Assembly: GCF_000026105.1 (NCBI RefSeq)
Contig: NC_008027.1
Location: 2,062,001-2,126,000 of the forward strand
DNA: 64,000 nt
DNA from: Pseudomonas entomophila L48
GTDB taxonomy: Bacteria; Pseudomonadota; Gammaproteobacteria; Pseudomonadales; Pseudomonadaceae
Direction: 5' to 3'
Under the pieces are notes generated by a model. That model was not told the DNA's origin. It ran no database searches and saw only the letters and a program-made list of their open reading frames with translations. How positions within the stretch are numbered: the first letter of the stretch is position 1; each line of letters starts with the position of its first letter. Shown here piece by piece: positions 8,190-17,000 of the stretch. The translations under genes and the position numbers were made by a program.

Positions 8190-9023
8190 TCATTTGACGG
8201 CCCCAAACGAAAGCCCGCGCACCAACTGCTTCTGGCTGATCCAGCCAAAGATCAGAATCGGCGCGCAGGCCAGGGTCGAGACGGCCGAGAGCTTGGCCCA
8301 GAACAGCCCTTCAGGGCTTGAATAGGAGGCCACCAACGCCGTCAACGGCGCGGCGGCGGACGAGGTCAGGTTCAGCGACCAGAACGCCTCGTTCCAGCAC
8401 AGGATCAGCGACAGCAGCAAGGTCGAGGCCAGCCCGCCGCGGGCGATCGGCAGCAGCACGCGGACGATCTCCTGCCAGGTGCCGGCGCCGTCCAGCCGCG
8501 CGGCTTCGAGGATGTCCACGGGGATGTCCTTGAAGTAGGTGTACACCATCCACACCACGATCGGCAGGTTGATCAGGGTGTAGACGATGATCAGCGCCAG
8601 GCGCGAATCGAGCAGGCCGAACTGCTTGGCCAGCAGGTAGATCGGCATCAAGACGCCCACCGGTGGCAGCATCTTGGTCGACAGCATCCACAGCAGCGTG
8701 CGCTTGGTGTGGCGGGTCTCGAAGAAGGCCATCGAGTAGGCGGCTGGCACCGCGATCAGCATGCACAGCAGGGTCGCCGAGAACGAAATCAGCACCGAGT
8801 TCCAGGCGTAGGCGAAGTAGTCGCTGCGTTCGTTGATGTGCAGGTAGTTCTCCAGCGTCGGCGCGAAGATGAACTGCGGCGGCGTGGCGAAGGCGTCCAG
8901 CTCGGTCTTGAAGCTGGTCAGCAGCATCCAGAATATCGGGAAGAAGATCACCAGGGCGATGGCCCAGCACAGCAGGCCGAGCAGCGCGTTCTTCAGGGTG
9001 CGGGTTTGCTTGAGTGTCAGCAT
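8190..9023 (-). CDS. mtlG: Polyol ABC transporter permease, second subunit
   Basis: A 277-residue inner-membrane permease of the MalG type, with an N-terminal helix (ALLGLLCWAIALVIFFPIFW), five further membrane segments, and the ATPase-contacting EAA loop at EAARLDGAGTWQEIVRVLLPIARGG (given here as its start EAARLDGAGTW). It pairs with MtlF. The start is 10 bases after mtlF, as expected for coupled translation. Confidence 0.92.
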   Translation of the reverse strand: MLTLKQTRTLKNALLGLLCWAIALVIFFPIFWMLLTSFKTELDAFATPPQFIFAPTLENYLHINERSDYFAYAWNSVLISFSATLLCMLIAVPAAYSMAFFETRHTKRTLLWMLSTKMLPPVGVLMPIYLLAKQFGLLDSRLALIIVYTLINLPIVVWMVYTYFKDIPVDILEAARLDGAGTWQEIVRVLLPIARGGLASTLLLSLILCWNEAFWSLNLTSSAAAPLTALVASYSSPEGLFWAKLSAVSTLACAPILIFGWISQKQLVRGLSFGAVK

Positions 9024-9033
9024 GGCGGGCTCC

Positions 9034-9957
9034 TCAGCTGCGCGCGGTGAGGTTCTTGCCGATCATGCGAACCAGCACGATGGCGGCGATGTTGGCGATC
9101 AGCACGGCGATCAGGCCACCGGCCGATGCCATGCCGACGTCGAACTGCAGCAGCGCCTGGTTGTAGATCAGGTAGGCGAGGTTGGTGGACTCATAGCCCG
9201 GGCCGCCGCTGGTGGTGGTGAAGATCTCGGCGAACACCGACAGCAAAAAGATCGTCTCGATCATCACCACCACGGCGATCGGCCGGGCCAGGTGCGGCAG
9301 GGTCAGGTGCCAGAAGATCGCCAGCGGGCCTGCGCCGTCCAGGCGGGCGGCTTCCTTCTGCTCCTGGTCCAGCGACTGCATGGCGGTCATCAAAATCAGG
9401 ATGGCGAACGGCAGCCACTGCCACGACACGATCAGGATGATCGACAGCAGCGGATAGTGCGCCAGCCAGTCCACCGGCTGCGCGCCGAACAGGCGCCACA
9501 CGGCGGCAAGAATGCCCGACACCGGGTGGAAGATCAGGTTCTTCCATAGCAGTGCGCTGACCGTGGGCATGATGAAGAACGGCGAGATCAGCAGCACCCG
9601 CACCACGCCGCGGCCCCAGAACTCGCCGGCCTCCAGCAGCGCGGCGATCAGCACGCCGAGCACCACGCTGATCGCCAGCACGCTGCCGACCAGGGTCAAG
9701 GTGTTGAGGGCGCCGGGCATGAAACCGGCGTCGGTGACGAAGAAGGCGAAATTCTCCAGGCCCACGAATTGGTTTTCGCCGGGGTACAGCAGGTTGTAGC
9801 GGATCAGCGAGAAATACAGGGTCATGCCCAGGGGCACGATCATCCACAACAGCAGCAGCGCCACCGAAGGGCTGACCAGGAACCAGCCGGGGCCTACGCG
9901 GCGTTTGCCGGGGCGCGCGGTGGCGAGGCTCGGGGTGTCGAGGGCCGATGTGTTCAT
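9034..9957 (-). CDS. mtlF: Polyol ABC transporter permease, first subunit
   Basis: A 307-residue MalF-type permease. About six hydrophobic segments are visible, beginning with VSPSVALLLLWMIVPLG, and the EAA loop EAARLDGAGPLAIFWHL lies near residue 220. It forms the membrane channel with MtlG, fed by the periplasmic binding protein MtlE and energised by MtlK. It follows mtlE by about 70 bases. Confidence 0.92.
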   Translation of the reverse strand: MNTSALDTPSLATARPGKRRVGPGWFLVSPSVALLLLWMIVPLGMTLYFSLIRYNLLYPGENQFVGLENFAFFVTDAGFMPGALNTLTLVGSVLAISVVLGVLIAALLEAGEFWGRGVVRVLLISPFFIMPTVSALLWKNLIFHPVSGILAAVWRLFGAQPVDWLAHYPLLSIILIVSWQWLPFAILILMTAMQSLDQEQKEAARLDGAGPLAIFWHLTLPHLARPIAVVVMIETIFLLSVFAEIFTTTSGGPGYESTNLAYLIYNQALLQFDVGMASAGGLIAVLIANIAAIVLVRMIGKNLTARS

Positions 9958-10027
9958 GGCGACTCCGTGTGCATCGGAAAGGGGCGGTCACCGCGCCGCA
10001 GGACGGCGCGGTCTACGGCGGTGCGAG

Positions 10028-11338
10028 CTACTTGGGGTAGCCGGCGCGTTTCATCTCGCGTTCGGTGGACTGCTGGGCCGAGGCCAGCACCTGGTCCACT
10101 TTCATCTGCCCGGTCAGCGCAGCGGAAAACAGCTTGCCGACCTGGGTGCCGATGGCCTGGAACTCGGGGATGGTCACCAGCTGGATGCCGACGTAGGGCA
10201 CGGGCTTGAGGGTGGGGTGGTTGGGGTCGACGCGCTTGAGCGATTCCAGCGTCACCTTGGCGAACGGCGCGGCGGCCAGGTACGCATCGCTGTAGGTCGA
10301 GGCGCGGGTGCCCGGCGGCACGTTGGCCACGCCTTCCTGCTCGGCCACCAGCTTGCCGTAGGCCTCGGAGGTGGCCCAGGTGCTGAAGGTCCTGGCGGCG
10401 TCCTTGGCCTTGGAGCTGGTGGGGATCGCCAGCGCCCACGAGTACAGCCAGGTGGCGCCCTTGTCGGTGACCTCCTTGGGCGCGAAGGTGAAGCCAACCT
10501 GGTCGGCGACCTTGCTCTGGGTCTTGTCGGTGACGAACGAGCCGGCGACGCTGGCGTCGACCCACATCGCGCACTTGCCGCTGTTGAACAGCGCGAGGTT
10601 TTCGTTGAAACCGTTGCTGGAGGCGCCGGGCGGGCCGTATTGCTTGAGGGTGGTCACATAGAAATTCAGCGCGTTCTTCCACTCGCTGCCGCTGAATTCG
10701 GGTTTCCATTGCTCATCGAACCAGCGTGCGCCGAAGGCGTTGGCCACGGTGCCGATCAGCGCCATGTTCTCGCCCCAGCCGGCCTTGCCGCGCAGGCAGA
10801 TGCCGTACTGATCCTGGTCGGGGTGGTTGAGCTTGGCGGCGAACTCGCCGAGCTGGGTCCAGGTGGGTTGCTCGGGCATGGCCAGCCCGGCCTGCTCGAA
10901 CAGGTCCTTGCGGTAATAGGTGATCGAGGCTTCGGCGTAGAAGGGCAGGGCGTACAGCGTGCCGTTGGCCGACAGGCCGTTGCGCACCGAGGGGAACACG
11001 TCGTCGAGGTTGTAGTTGGCGGGCAGGTCGGTCATTGGCGCCAGCCAGCCCTTGGCGCCCCACAGCGCGGCTTCGTACATGCCGATGGTCAGCACGTCGA
11101 ACTGCCCGCCCTGGGTGGCGATGTCGGTGGTCAGGCGCTGGCGCAGCACGTTCTCTTCGAGCACTACCCACTTGAGCTGGATGTCCGGATGCTGTTGCTC
11201 GAACACCTTGGCCAGGCGCTGCATGCGGATCATGTCGTTGTTGTTGACCGTGGCGATGGTCAGGGTTTCGCTGGCCTGGGCGTACAGCGGCAGGGTGAGG
11301 CAGGCGGCGGCAAGGCAGGCCTTGATCGAGTCGTTCAT
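10028..11338 (-). CDS. mtlE: Mannitol/sorbitol-binding protein of ABC transporter
   Basis: A 436-residue periplasmic solute-binding protein of the maltose-binding-like class. The signal peptide is MNDSIKACLAAACLTLPLYAQA, cleaved before SETLTIATVNN. Family features include GQFDVLTIGMYEA, KGWLAPM and the C-terminal ALTGQMKVDQVLASAQ. ATG 11338 has GGGGAG ten bases upstream. It is the first gene of the operon, about 300 bases downstream of mtlR, so the mtl promoter controlled by MtlR should lie in 11339-11633, a region that also holds a REP pair. Confidence 0.93.
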   Translation of the reverse strand: MNDSIKACLAAACLTLPLYAQASETLTIATVNNNDMIRMQRLAKVFEQQHPDIQLKWVVLEENVLRQRLTTDIATQGGQFDVLTIGMYEAALWGAKGWLAPMTDLPANYNLDDVFPSVRNGLSANGTLYALPFYAEASITYYRKDLFEQAGLAMPEQPTWTQLGEFAAKLNHPDQDQYGICLRGKAGWGENMALIGTVANAFGARWFDEQWKPEFSGSEWKNALNFYVTTLKQYGPPGASSNGFNENLALFNSGKCAMWVDASVAGSFVTDKTQSKVADQVGFTFAPKEVTDKGATWLYSWALAIPTSSKAKDAARTFSTWATSEAYGKLVAEQEGVANVPPGTRASTYSDAYLAAAPFAKVTLESLKRVDPNHPTLKPVPYVGIQLVTIPEFQAIGTQVGKLFSAALTGQMKVDQVLASAQQSTEREMKRAGYPK

Positions 11339-11479
11339 CGGTGAACTCCCCTCGGGGCGGAAGACGTTATTGTTTTTGTGTCGCTCGCGGTGGATTACAC
11401 CGTTGCGCGACGACGCCGACAAAGCCTCGCCTGCACCTTGGCTGATACTTTTTTGCAGTGGCTTGGCGGATATGCATTC

Positions 11480-11602
11480 CCCTGTGGGAGCGGCCTTGTG
11501 TCGCGAAAGGGCCGCATAGCGGCCCCGGCGATTGATGCATCAACGCTGAAACCCAGGGGCTGCTTCGCAGCCCTTTCGCGACACAAGGCCGCTCCCACAG
11601 GG
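11480..11602. repeat. REP pair (inverted) with inner hairpin
   Basis: CCTGTGGGAGCGGCCTTGTGTCGCG and its inverted copy flank inner complementary stretches (GGGCCGC and GGGCTGCTTCGCAGCCC) in the mtlR-mtlE gap. Confidence 0.85.
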
Positions 11603-11633
11603 GTTGCGTACGACCTCGGCACATCGCCTTGGC

Positions 11634-12539
11634 TCAGGCCCGGTTCTGCTCGGTCAGGCGTTGGGTCACCAGGCTGCGGTAATCGGAGGGGGTCATGCCC
11701 TTGAGCTGCAGGAAGCGCCGGTTGAAGTTCGACAGGTTGCTGAAGCCCGACTCGAAGCACACCTCGGTCACTGGCAGCTCACCCTTGGCCAGCAGCTCGC
11801 AGGATTTGCTCACCCGCAGCCGGTTGACGAACTCGACGAAGCCACGCCCGGCGGCCTGCTTGAAGAAGCGCGAGAAGTAGGTGGGGGTCATGCCCAGGTG
11901 CTCGGCCACTTCGTTCTGGCTCAGGTCCTGGGCGTAGTGCTGGAAGATGTAGTCCACCGCCCGGTTGATACGCTCGACGTTGTGCTCGTCGGCCAGCTGC
12001 GAGGAGGTGACGGTGGACAGCAGCTGGTAATCGTCGCAGGCGGCCAGCTGTTCCATGAGGATAAAAAAGTATCCTAGCCGGGTCATGCCGCGGCTGTCGG
12101 CGATGCGTTGCAGCAGGTGGCGGCTTTCCTGGATCAGCGCCGGGTCGCGGAACTCGATGCCATAGCGCGCCCGGGCCAGCAGCGGGGCGAGCTGGGTGAG
12201 CTCGGAGAACACCTGGCTGCCGTCCTCGAGCACCTCGTCGGTGAAGTTGACCAGCATGTCGCGCTTGCCCACCACCTCGTCGGGGCCGACCTGGCTGATC
12301 CAGTTGTGTGGCAGGTTGGGGCCTGTCAGAAAGAGCGTGTCGGGGGCGAAGTTGCCGATGTAGTCACCGATGAACACCTTGCCGGCGCTGGCGACGATCA
12401 GGTGCAGTTCGTACTCCTTGTGGAAGTGCCAGCGCACCAGCGGGCTGGGGAAGCCGTGCTGGCGGTAGATCAGCGAGGCGCCTTCGTGGTCGTCCATCAG
12501 CTCGTAGGACGGGTCGGTGACTTTGCTCGTTCTGGGCAT
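11634..12539 (-). CDS. mtlR: AraC-family activator of the mannitol operon
   Basis: A 301-residue AraC/XylS regulator. The N-terminal cupin-like sugar-sensing part includes FHKEYELHLIVASAGKVFIGD. The C-terminal two-helix DNA-binding domain has DLSQNEVAEHLGMTPTYFSRFFKQAAG (first half EVAEHLGMTPTYFSRFFK) and the family signature ESGFSNLSNFNRRFLQLKGMTPSDYR near residue 265. In P. fluorescens the orthologue activates mtlE in response to mannitol, sorbitol and arabitol. It lies upstream of and in the same direction as mtlE. Confidence 0.92.
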   Translation of the reverse strand: MPRTSKVTDPSYELMDDHEGASLIYRQHGFPSPLVRWHFHKEYELHLIVASAGKVFIGDYIGNFAPDTLFLTGPNLPHNWISQVGPDEVVGKRDMLVNFTDEVLEDGSQVFSELTQLAPLLARARYGIEFRDPALIQESRHLLQRIADSRGMTRLGYFFILMEQLAACDDYQLLSTVTSSQLADEHNVERINRAVDYIFQHYAQDLSQNEVAEHLGMTPTYFSRFFKQAAGRGFVEFVNRLRVSKSCELLAKGELPVTEVCFESGFSNLSNFNRRFLQLKGMTPSDYRSLVTQRLTEQNRA

Positions 12540-12635
12540 GGCGGTGGCTGGGCCTGGGGGCGAGGTGTCATCCTAGCCTGAAGCAGCCAAGCAGAGGGAG
12601 CTGCCCTTGCGAGATTCTCCAATGCCAACGCCGCC

Positions 12636-12663
12636 CCTGTAGGAGCCGGCTTTGCCGGCGAAC
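12636..12663. repeat. REP element, single copy (GCCGGC type)
   Basis: CCTGTAGGAGCCGGCTTTGC followed by CGGCGAAC. It lies in the 440-base gap between mtlR and the DUF3077-like gene. Confidence 0.8.
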
Positions 12664-12848
12664 GGCCGCGCAGCTGTCCTCACTGACGAAATGACCCCGG
12701 TACCTGGGGCTCCCGCTGGCAATAACCCTTGCCAATTCTGTAGGTCCTACAGCCATTCTTCCGATGTTCGTGTAGTCCATTTCCTAAAGGGGCCATTTTC
12801 CCCCTTTGGCCGTTGTCGCAGGTGGATACGCGCTTTAGTCTCGCCCTG

Positions 12849-12952
12849 CCCGCCGTGTTTCACCGTCCGGGGGCGGCCGGGCTTCTGGGCAGAACGCCGC
12901 GCAGGGACCGCGCGGTCTGGTCCGGGGGCCCTGGAGGGTGAAACACGGCGGG
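12849..12952. repeat. Long inverted repeat with 16-base perfect arms
   Basis: Arms CCCGCCGTGTTTCACC (12849-12864) and GGTGAAACACGGCGGG (12937-12952) enclose a 72-base GC-rich interior with a further palindrome (GACCGCGCGGTC). A smaller hairpin, AAAGGGG/CCCCTTT, lies at about 12785-12807. The element ends 28 bases before the start of the next gene, so it could be a structured 5' untranslated region, a small RNA or a mobile hairpin. Confidence 0.7.
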
Positions 12953-12980
12953 TTCTTTCTTTTTCTTGGGGGGTGAGGTC

Positions 12981-13283
12981 ATGGACAAGGACGAGCAAGC
13001 GAAGGGCACTGGGGATCCGAAAATCATCAGCCTGGTCGAGCGCATGAGGCGGCACTCGGCGCGTGACTGGGTGCAGGCGATCCCGGGGTTGCCGATGCAG
13101 GACGTGCTGCAGGAAACATCGATCATCCTGGGCTGCATCACCGGGCTGACGTACCAGGCATTGAGCAAACCAAAAGAGGCGCAGACGCTGATGCGCGCCA
13201 CGTACTACCTCAGCGGCATGGCCAAGGCGATGATCGATGGGCAGTTGCCGGGGCCACGCGGTGAGAAGAGCGATAACGAGTGA
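12981..13283 (+). CDS. DUF3077-like small protein
   Basis: This 100-residue soluble protein starts at ATG 12981 with GGTGAGG six bases upstream. Its layout resembles the Pseudomonas DUF3077 proteins: PGLPMQDVLQETSIILGCI in the middle and YYLSGMAKAMIDGQLPG near the end. Function unknown. A rho-independent terminator follows 70 bases later, so it is a single-gene transcript. Family assignment is by resemblance only. Confidence 0.6.
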   Translation: MDKDEQAKGTGDPKIISLVERMRRHSARDWVQAIPGLPMQDVLQETSIILGCITGLTYQALSKPKEAQTLMRATYYLSGMAKAMIDGQLPGPRGEKSDNE

Positions 13284-13352
13284 CAAGGCTGTAGAGGTCA
13301 GTCATCGAAGCCCGTGAGTTCGCGTTGAGTACATCCTGGCAAGGTTTCAAGC

Positions 13353-13385
13353 AAGCCGCTTCCGTAGCTTCGGGAGCGGCTTTTT
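13353..13385 (+). terminator. Rho-independent terminator
   Basis: Stem AAGCCGCTTCC pairs with GGGAGCGGCTT around a short loop and is followed by TTTTT. It ends the DUF3077-like transcript. Confidence 0.8.
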
Positions 13386-13444
13386 AGTGGGCTGTGCTGG
13401 TGCCGTCGGTCGTTTGAGAAGTACCGCAACCGGTGCGGTCTGTA

Positions 13445-13891
13445 TCAGAACTCGGTGGTGCAGGCGAACTCGTTCGTCCCCGTGGCGGGCAAAGCCTTGG
13501 CCGAGCCCTTGGTCGGCAGGTCCACCACAAGGCCATCGGCTGTCCTGGCCCGCAAGGTCTTGGCTTTGCGCAGGCCATCCCACAGGTGGTAGAAGTTGTT
13601 GGCCCCCACGCGCGAGGCTGTCTCGTAGGGGGTCTGCACTTCATTGCCGTCCACCATCAGGTCGAAGCCTTTTTCACTATAGCTACCGTATTGCGTCCCC
13701 TTCACGGTCAGCGTCATGCTCACGGGGCGATCTTCGCTGCAAGCGATGTACAGCGCATTTCCGGCATTGTCGGCAACGTTGTATTCGAACGTGCCTTGGC
13801 CCCAGCCGCTCGACCATTGGCCGGCCTCGCCAAAAGCCATTGCTGTCAGCGGCAGGGCGAGCAGGGTGGCCGTGCAGACGATTCTTTTCAT
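13445..13891 (-). CDS. Exported protein of unknown function
   Basis: A 148-residue protein starting at ATG 13891. The first 19 residues (MKRIVCTATLLALPLTAMA) are a classic Sec signal peptide, with cleavage before FGEAG. The mature part has two cysteines (YIACSED and EFACTTEF) that could form a disulfide, and alternating hydrophobic residues that suggest a beta-rich fold (SMTLTVKG, KGFDLMVDGNEV). No family recognised. It is divergent from the large helicase gene, with only about 125 bases between the two starts. A small periplasmic, disulfide-bonded protein could be an inhibitor or immunity protein, but nothing shows this directly. Confidence 0.7.
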   Translation of the reverse strand: MKRIVCTATLLALPLTAMAFGEAGQWSSGWGQGTFEYNVADNAGNALYIACSEDRPVSMTLTVKGTQYGSYSEKGFDLMVDGNEVQTPYETASRVGANNFYHLWDGLRKAKTLRARTADGLVVDLPTKGSAKALPATGTNEFACTTEF

Positions 13892-14017
13892 GTTCTTCCT
13901 TGACTGTGGAGGCGCGGTTTTTAGCGCTTCGGGTGAGATTGCCTTCAGGGTTCTAATGATGGCTATTTGCTTGTACTCTGCGATGTCTTCTCGCATCAGG
14001 CAAGGATTGCTTCAGGC

Positions 14018-17000
14018 ATGTTCTCGATACCCCAGGATAAAAGTCTCGTTGTCGACCTCGAAGTCGTGCCAGCCAAGGACGGAAAACCGGAACACATCTT
14101 CAAGGTCGGGGCCCTACGCAAGGATCAGGGAAAGGAGCTTGAGTGCGAGGTGAACAAGAACCTTGCCCAGGTACTGAATAAGGTTGATGCCCTGGCCGAG
14201 GGCGCCGACTACCTGCTGGGCCACAACCTTATTGGGCACGACTTGCGAATACTGCGCGAGCAAGCCGCGCAAATGACACTGCATGGGCTGCCCACCCTCG
14301 ACACATTGCAGTTGTCGCCGTTGGCGTTCCCACGCAATCCTTATCACCGGCTGGTGAAAGACTACAAACTGGTGCGCGACACGCTCAACTCACCCTTGGC
14401 CGATTGCCATTTGACGCTCACCCTGTTCAACGACCAGTGCGAGGCGTTCGCCCAGTTGCACGAAGCGGAACCCGCCGAGCTGCTGTGCTACCAGGCGTTG
14501 CTGGCACCGACACAGGACCAGGATGCGGGCGGGTTGTTCGCTGCATTGACTGGGCGCACAGCGGTGGGCATTGCCGAGATCAAGCCACTGATCATGCAGC
14601 AGATGGCGGATACCGATACCAGTACCCACCGTGACCTCAAGGTCTGCAGGGCGCGCCTGGAGCGGTTGCTGGACGAAGACCTGCAGGACCCAGCCTTGCA
14701 CCTGCCGCTGGCCTATGTACTGGCTTGGCTGCGGGTTTCTGGGGGCAACTCGGTGTTGGCGCCCTGGGTCAGGTTGCAGTTTCCCAAGGTTGGCGAGCTG
14801 GTCACTGAGTTGCGGGACGTGCCTTGCGAGCGCAAGGACTGCCAGTACTGCCTCACCACCCATGACCCACGCCACGAGCTCAAGCGTTACTTCAACCATT
14901 CGGATTTTCGCCGTGAAGCATCGGGCCAAAGCCTGCAGTACCTCATCACCCGCGCCGGGATGCGTGGCAAGCATGTGCTGGCGGTCATGGCCACGGGCGG
15001 CGGCAAGTCGATCGCCTATCAGTTGCCAGCCCTGAACCGGTTCCATCGCAATGGCAGCCTGACGGTCATCGTTTCGCCGCTGCAGTCGCTGATGAAGGAC
15101 CAGGTCGATGGGATGCAGGCCAGGGGTATCCAGTGCGCCGAAGCGCTCAACGGCCTGCTGACCATGCCGCAACGGGCGGATGTGCTGGAGAAAGTCCGGC
15201 TTGGCGATATCGGTATCTTGCTGGTCTCGCCCGAGCAGTTTCGCAACAGGGCCTTGCGCCGTGCGATCGAGCAGCGTCAAGTGGGGGGCTGGGTGTTCGA
15301 CGAGGCGCACTGCCTGTCCAAGTGGGGCAATGATTTCCGCCCCGACTACCTCTACGCATCGAGCTATATCGCGCAGTATCACCAAGGCCGCCGACCAGCC
15401 CCTGTCAGTTGTTTCACGGCCACGGCCAAACCGGATGTGCTCGCAGAAATACGCGAACACTTCAATGCCAAGCTGCAAGTGGAATTCGAGGTGTTTCTCG
15501 GCAGCCATGAGCGCACCAATCTCAGCTTCGAGGTGATGCCCTGCACCCGCGCCGAGAAAGGGCCTCGGGTACACCAGTTGTTGAAGGAGTACCTGGCAGG
15601 TAGTTCGGGGGGCGCAGTCGTCTTCGTCGCCAGCCGCAAGTCGGCGGAGGAGCTGGCGACGAGCCTCGCCAGGCAGGGGCTGAACTGTCGGCACTTCCAT
15701 GCCGGCCTCAAGGCCACCGAGAAGCAGGCGGTGCAGAGCGCCTACATGCAGGGCGAGATCCAGACGATCATCGCCACCAATGCCTTTGGCATGGGTGTGG
15801 ACAAGCAGGATATTCGTCTTGTGGTGCACGCTGAAATTCCCGGCTCGTTGGAAAACTACCTGCAGGAAGCGGGCCGGGCAGGGCGCGACCAGGCGGCTGC
15901 GCACTGCGTGCTGCTGTACGATCCGCAGGACATCGAGACGCAGTTTGGCCTGTGCGAACGGGCCTGCCTGACCCAGCGTGATATCCAGCAGATTCTCGAC
16001 AAGCTACGCAAGGACCATGACAACCGTCAGGGGCGTGACCTGGTCATCACCGCGGGCGAAATCCTCATGGATGGCAGCGTGCACACCTCCTTCGATGCCG
16101 ATGCGGCGGATGCCGAGACCAAAGTCGTCACCGCAATCGCCTGGCTGGAGCGAGGGAAGTATCTGCAACGTGAAGAAAACCACACGCAGATCTTCCCGGC
16201 GCGGCCGTCGATATCCCACGAGAAGGCTGAGCAACTGCTGCGAGAGTCAGACTTGCACGCGAGACGTCGCGCAGAGTATCTGGCCATTTTCGACTACCTC
16301 TGCAAGGCCACTGCCGATGAACGGGTCAACACCGACAACCTTGGCAAGTTGACCGGCCTGGAGCCGGAAGAGGTGGAGCAGGCGCTCAAGACCATGGCGA
16401 AGCTGGGCCTGTTGCGTAACGATACACGGTTCACCGTGATGCTCGCCTATGGTGTCACCAACCCCTCGTCGCAGTTGCTGCAACAGATGCGGGCGCTGGA
16501 GAAAGCGCTGCTCGAGACACTGGCCGAACAGGCTCCGGACGCACCCAACGCGGGCTGGCAGGATATCAACGTCACGGCGTTGACCGCCGTGCTGAAGGCG
16601 CGCCTGGGCCGCAAGGACCTGCTGCCGTTGCATGTGTTGCGTCTGTTGCGTGGGCTGTCGCCTGACCGTGACGACCAGGGTGACCGGTTCAGCAGTTTCG
16701 AGCTCAGGCAATTGAGCCACGATTACATCAGGGTGCGGATCAGGCACAAGCATGGCTGGGAGGGGCTCACCGAAGTCAGTGACACACGGGGTTTGATCGC
16801 CACCAAGCTGCTGGTGCATCTGCTCACGCGGGTGACCGCGCGGGGTAAGCGAGTCATGGTCGAGGCGACGTACGATGAGCTGGTCGAGCTGATCGAGGGT
16901 GATCTGGACCTCGTTCAACGAGTGCAAAAAAAACGTGCGGCGTACATCGAACGCGTGCTGTTGTTCCTGCATCGTCAGGAGGTGTTCACCCTCAACCATG

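Noticed and set aside
13967..14017. Upstream TTG start for the large helicase
   Set aside because: The extra 17 residues are unrelated to the exonuclease fold, whose first motif lies right after the ATG at 14018.
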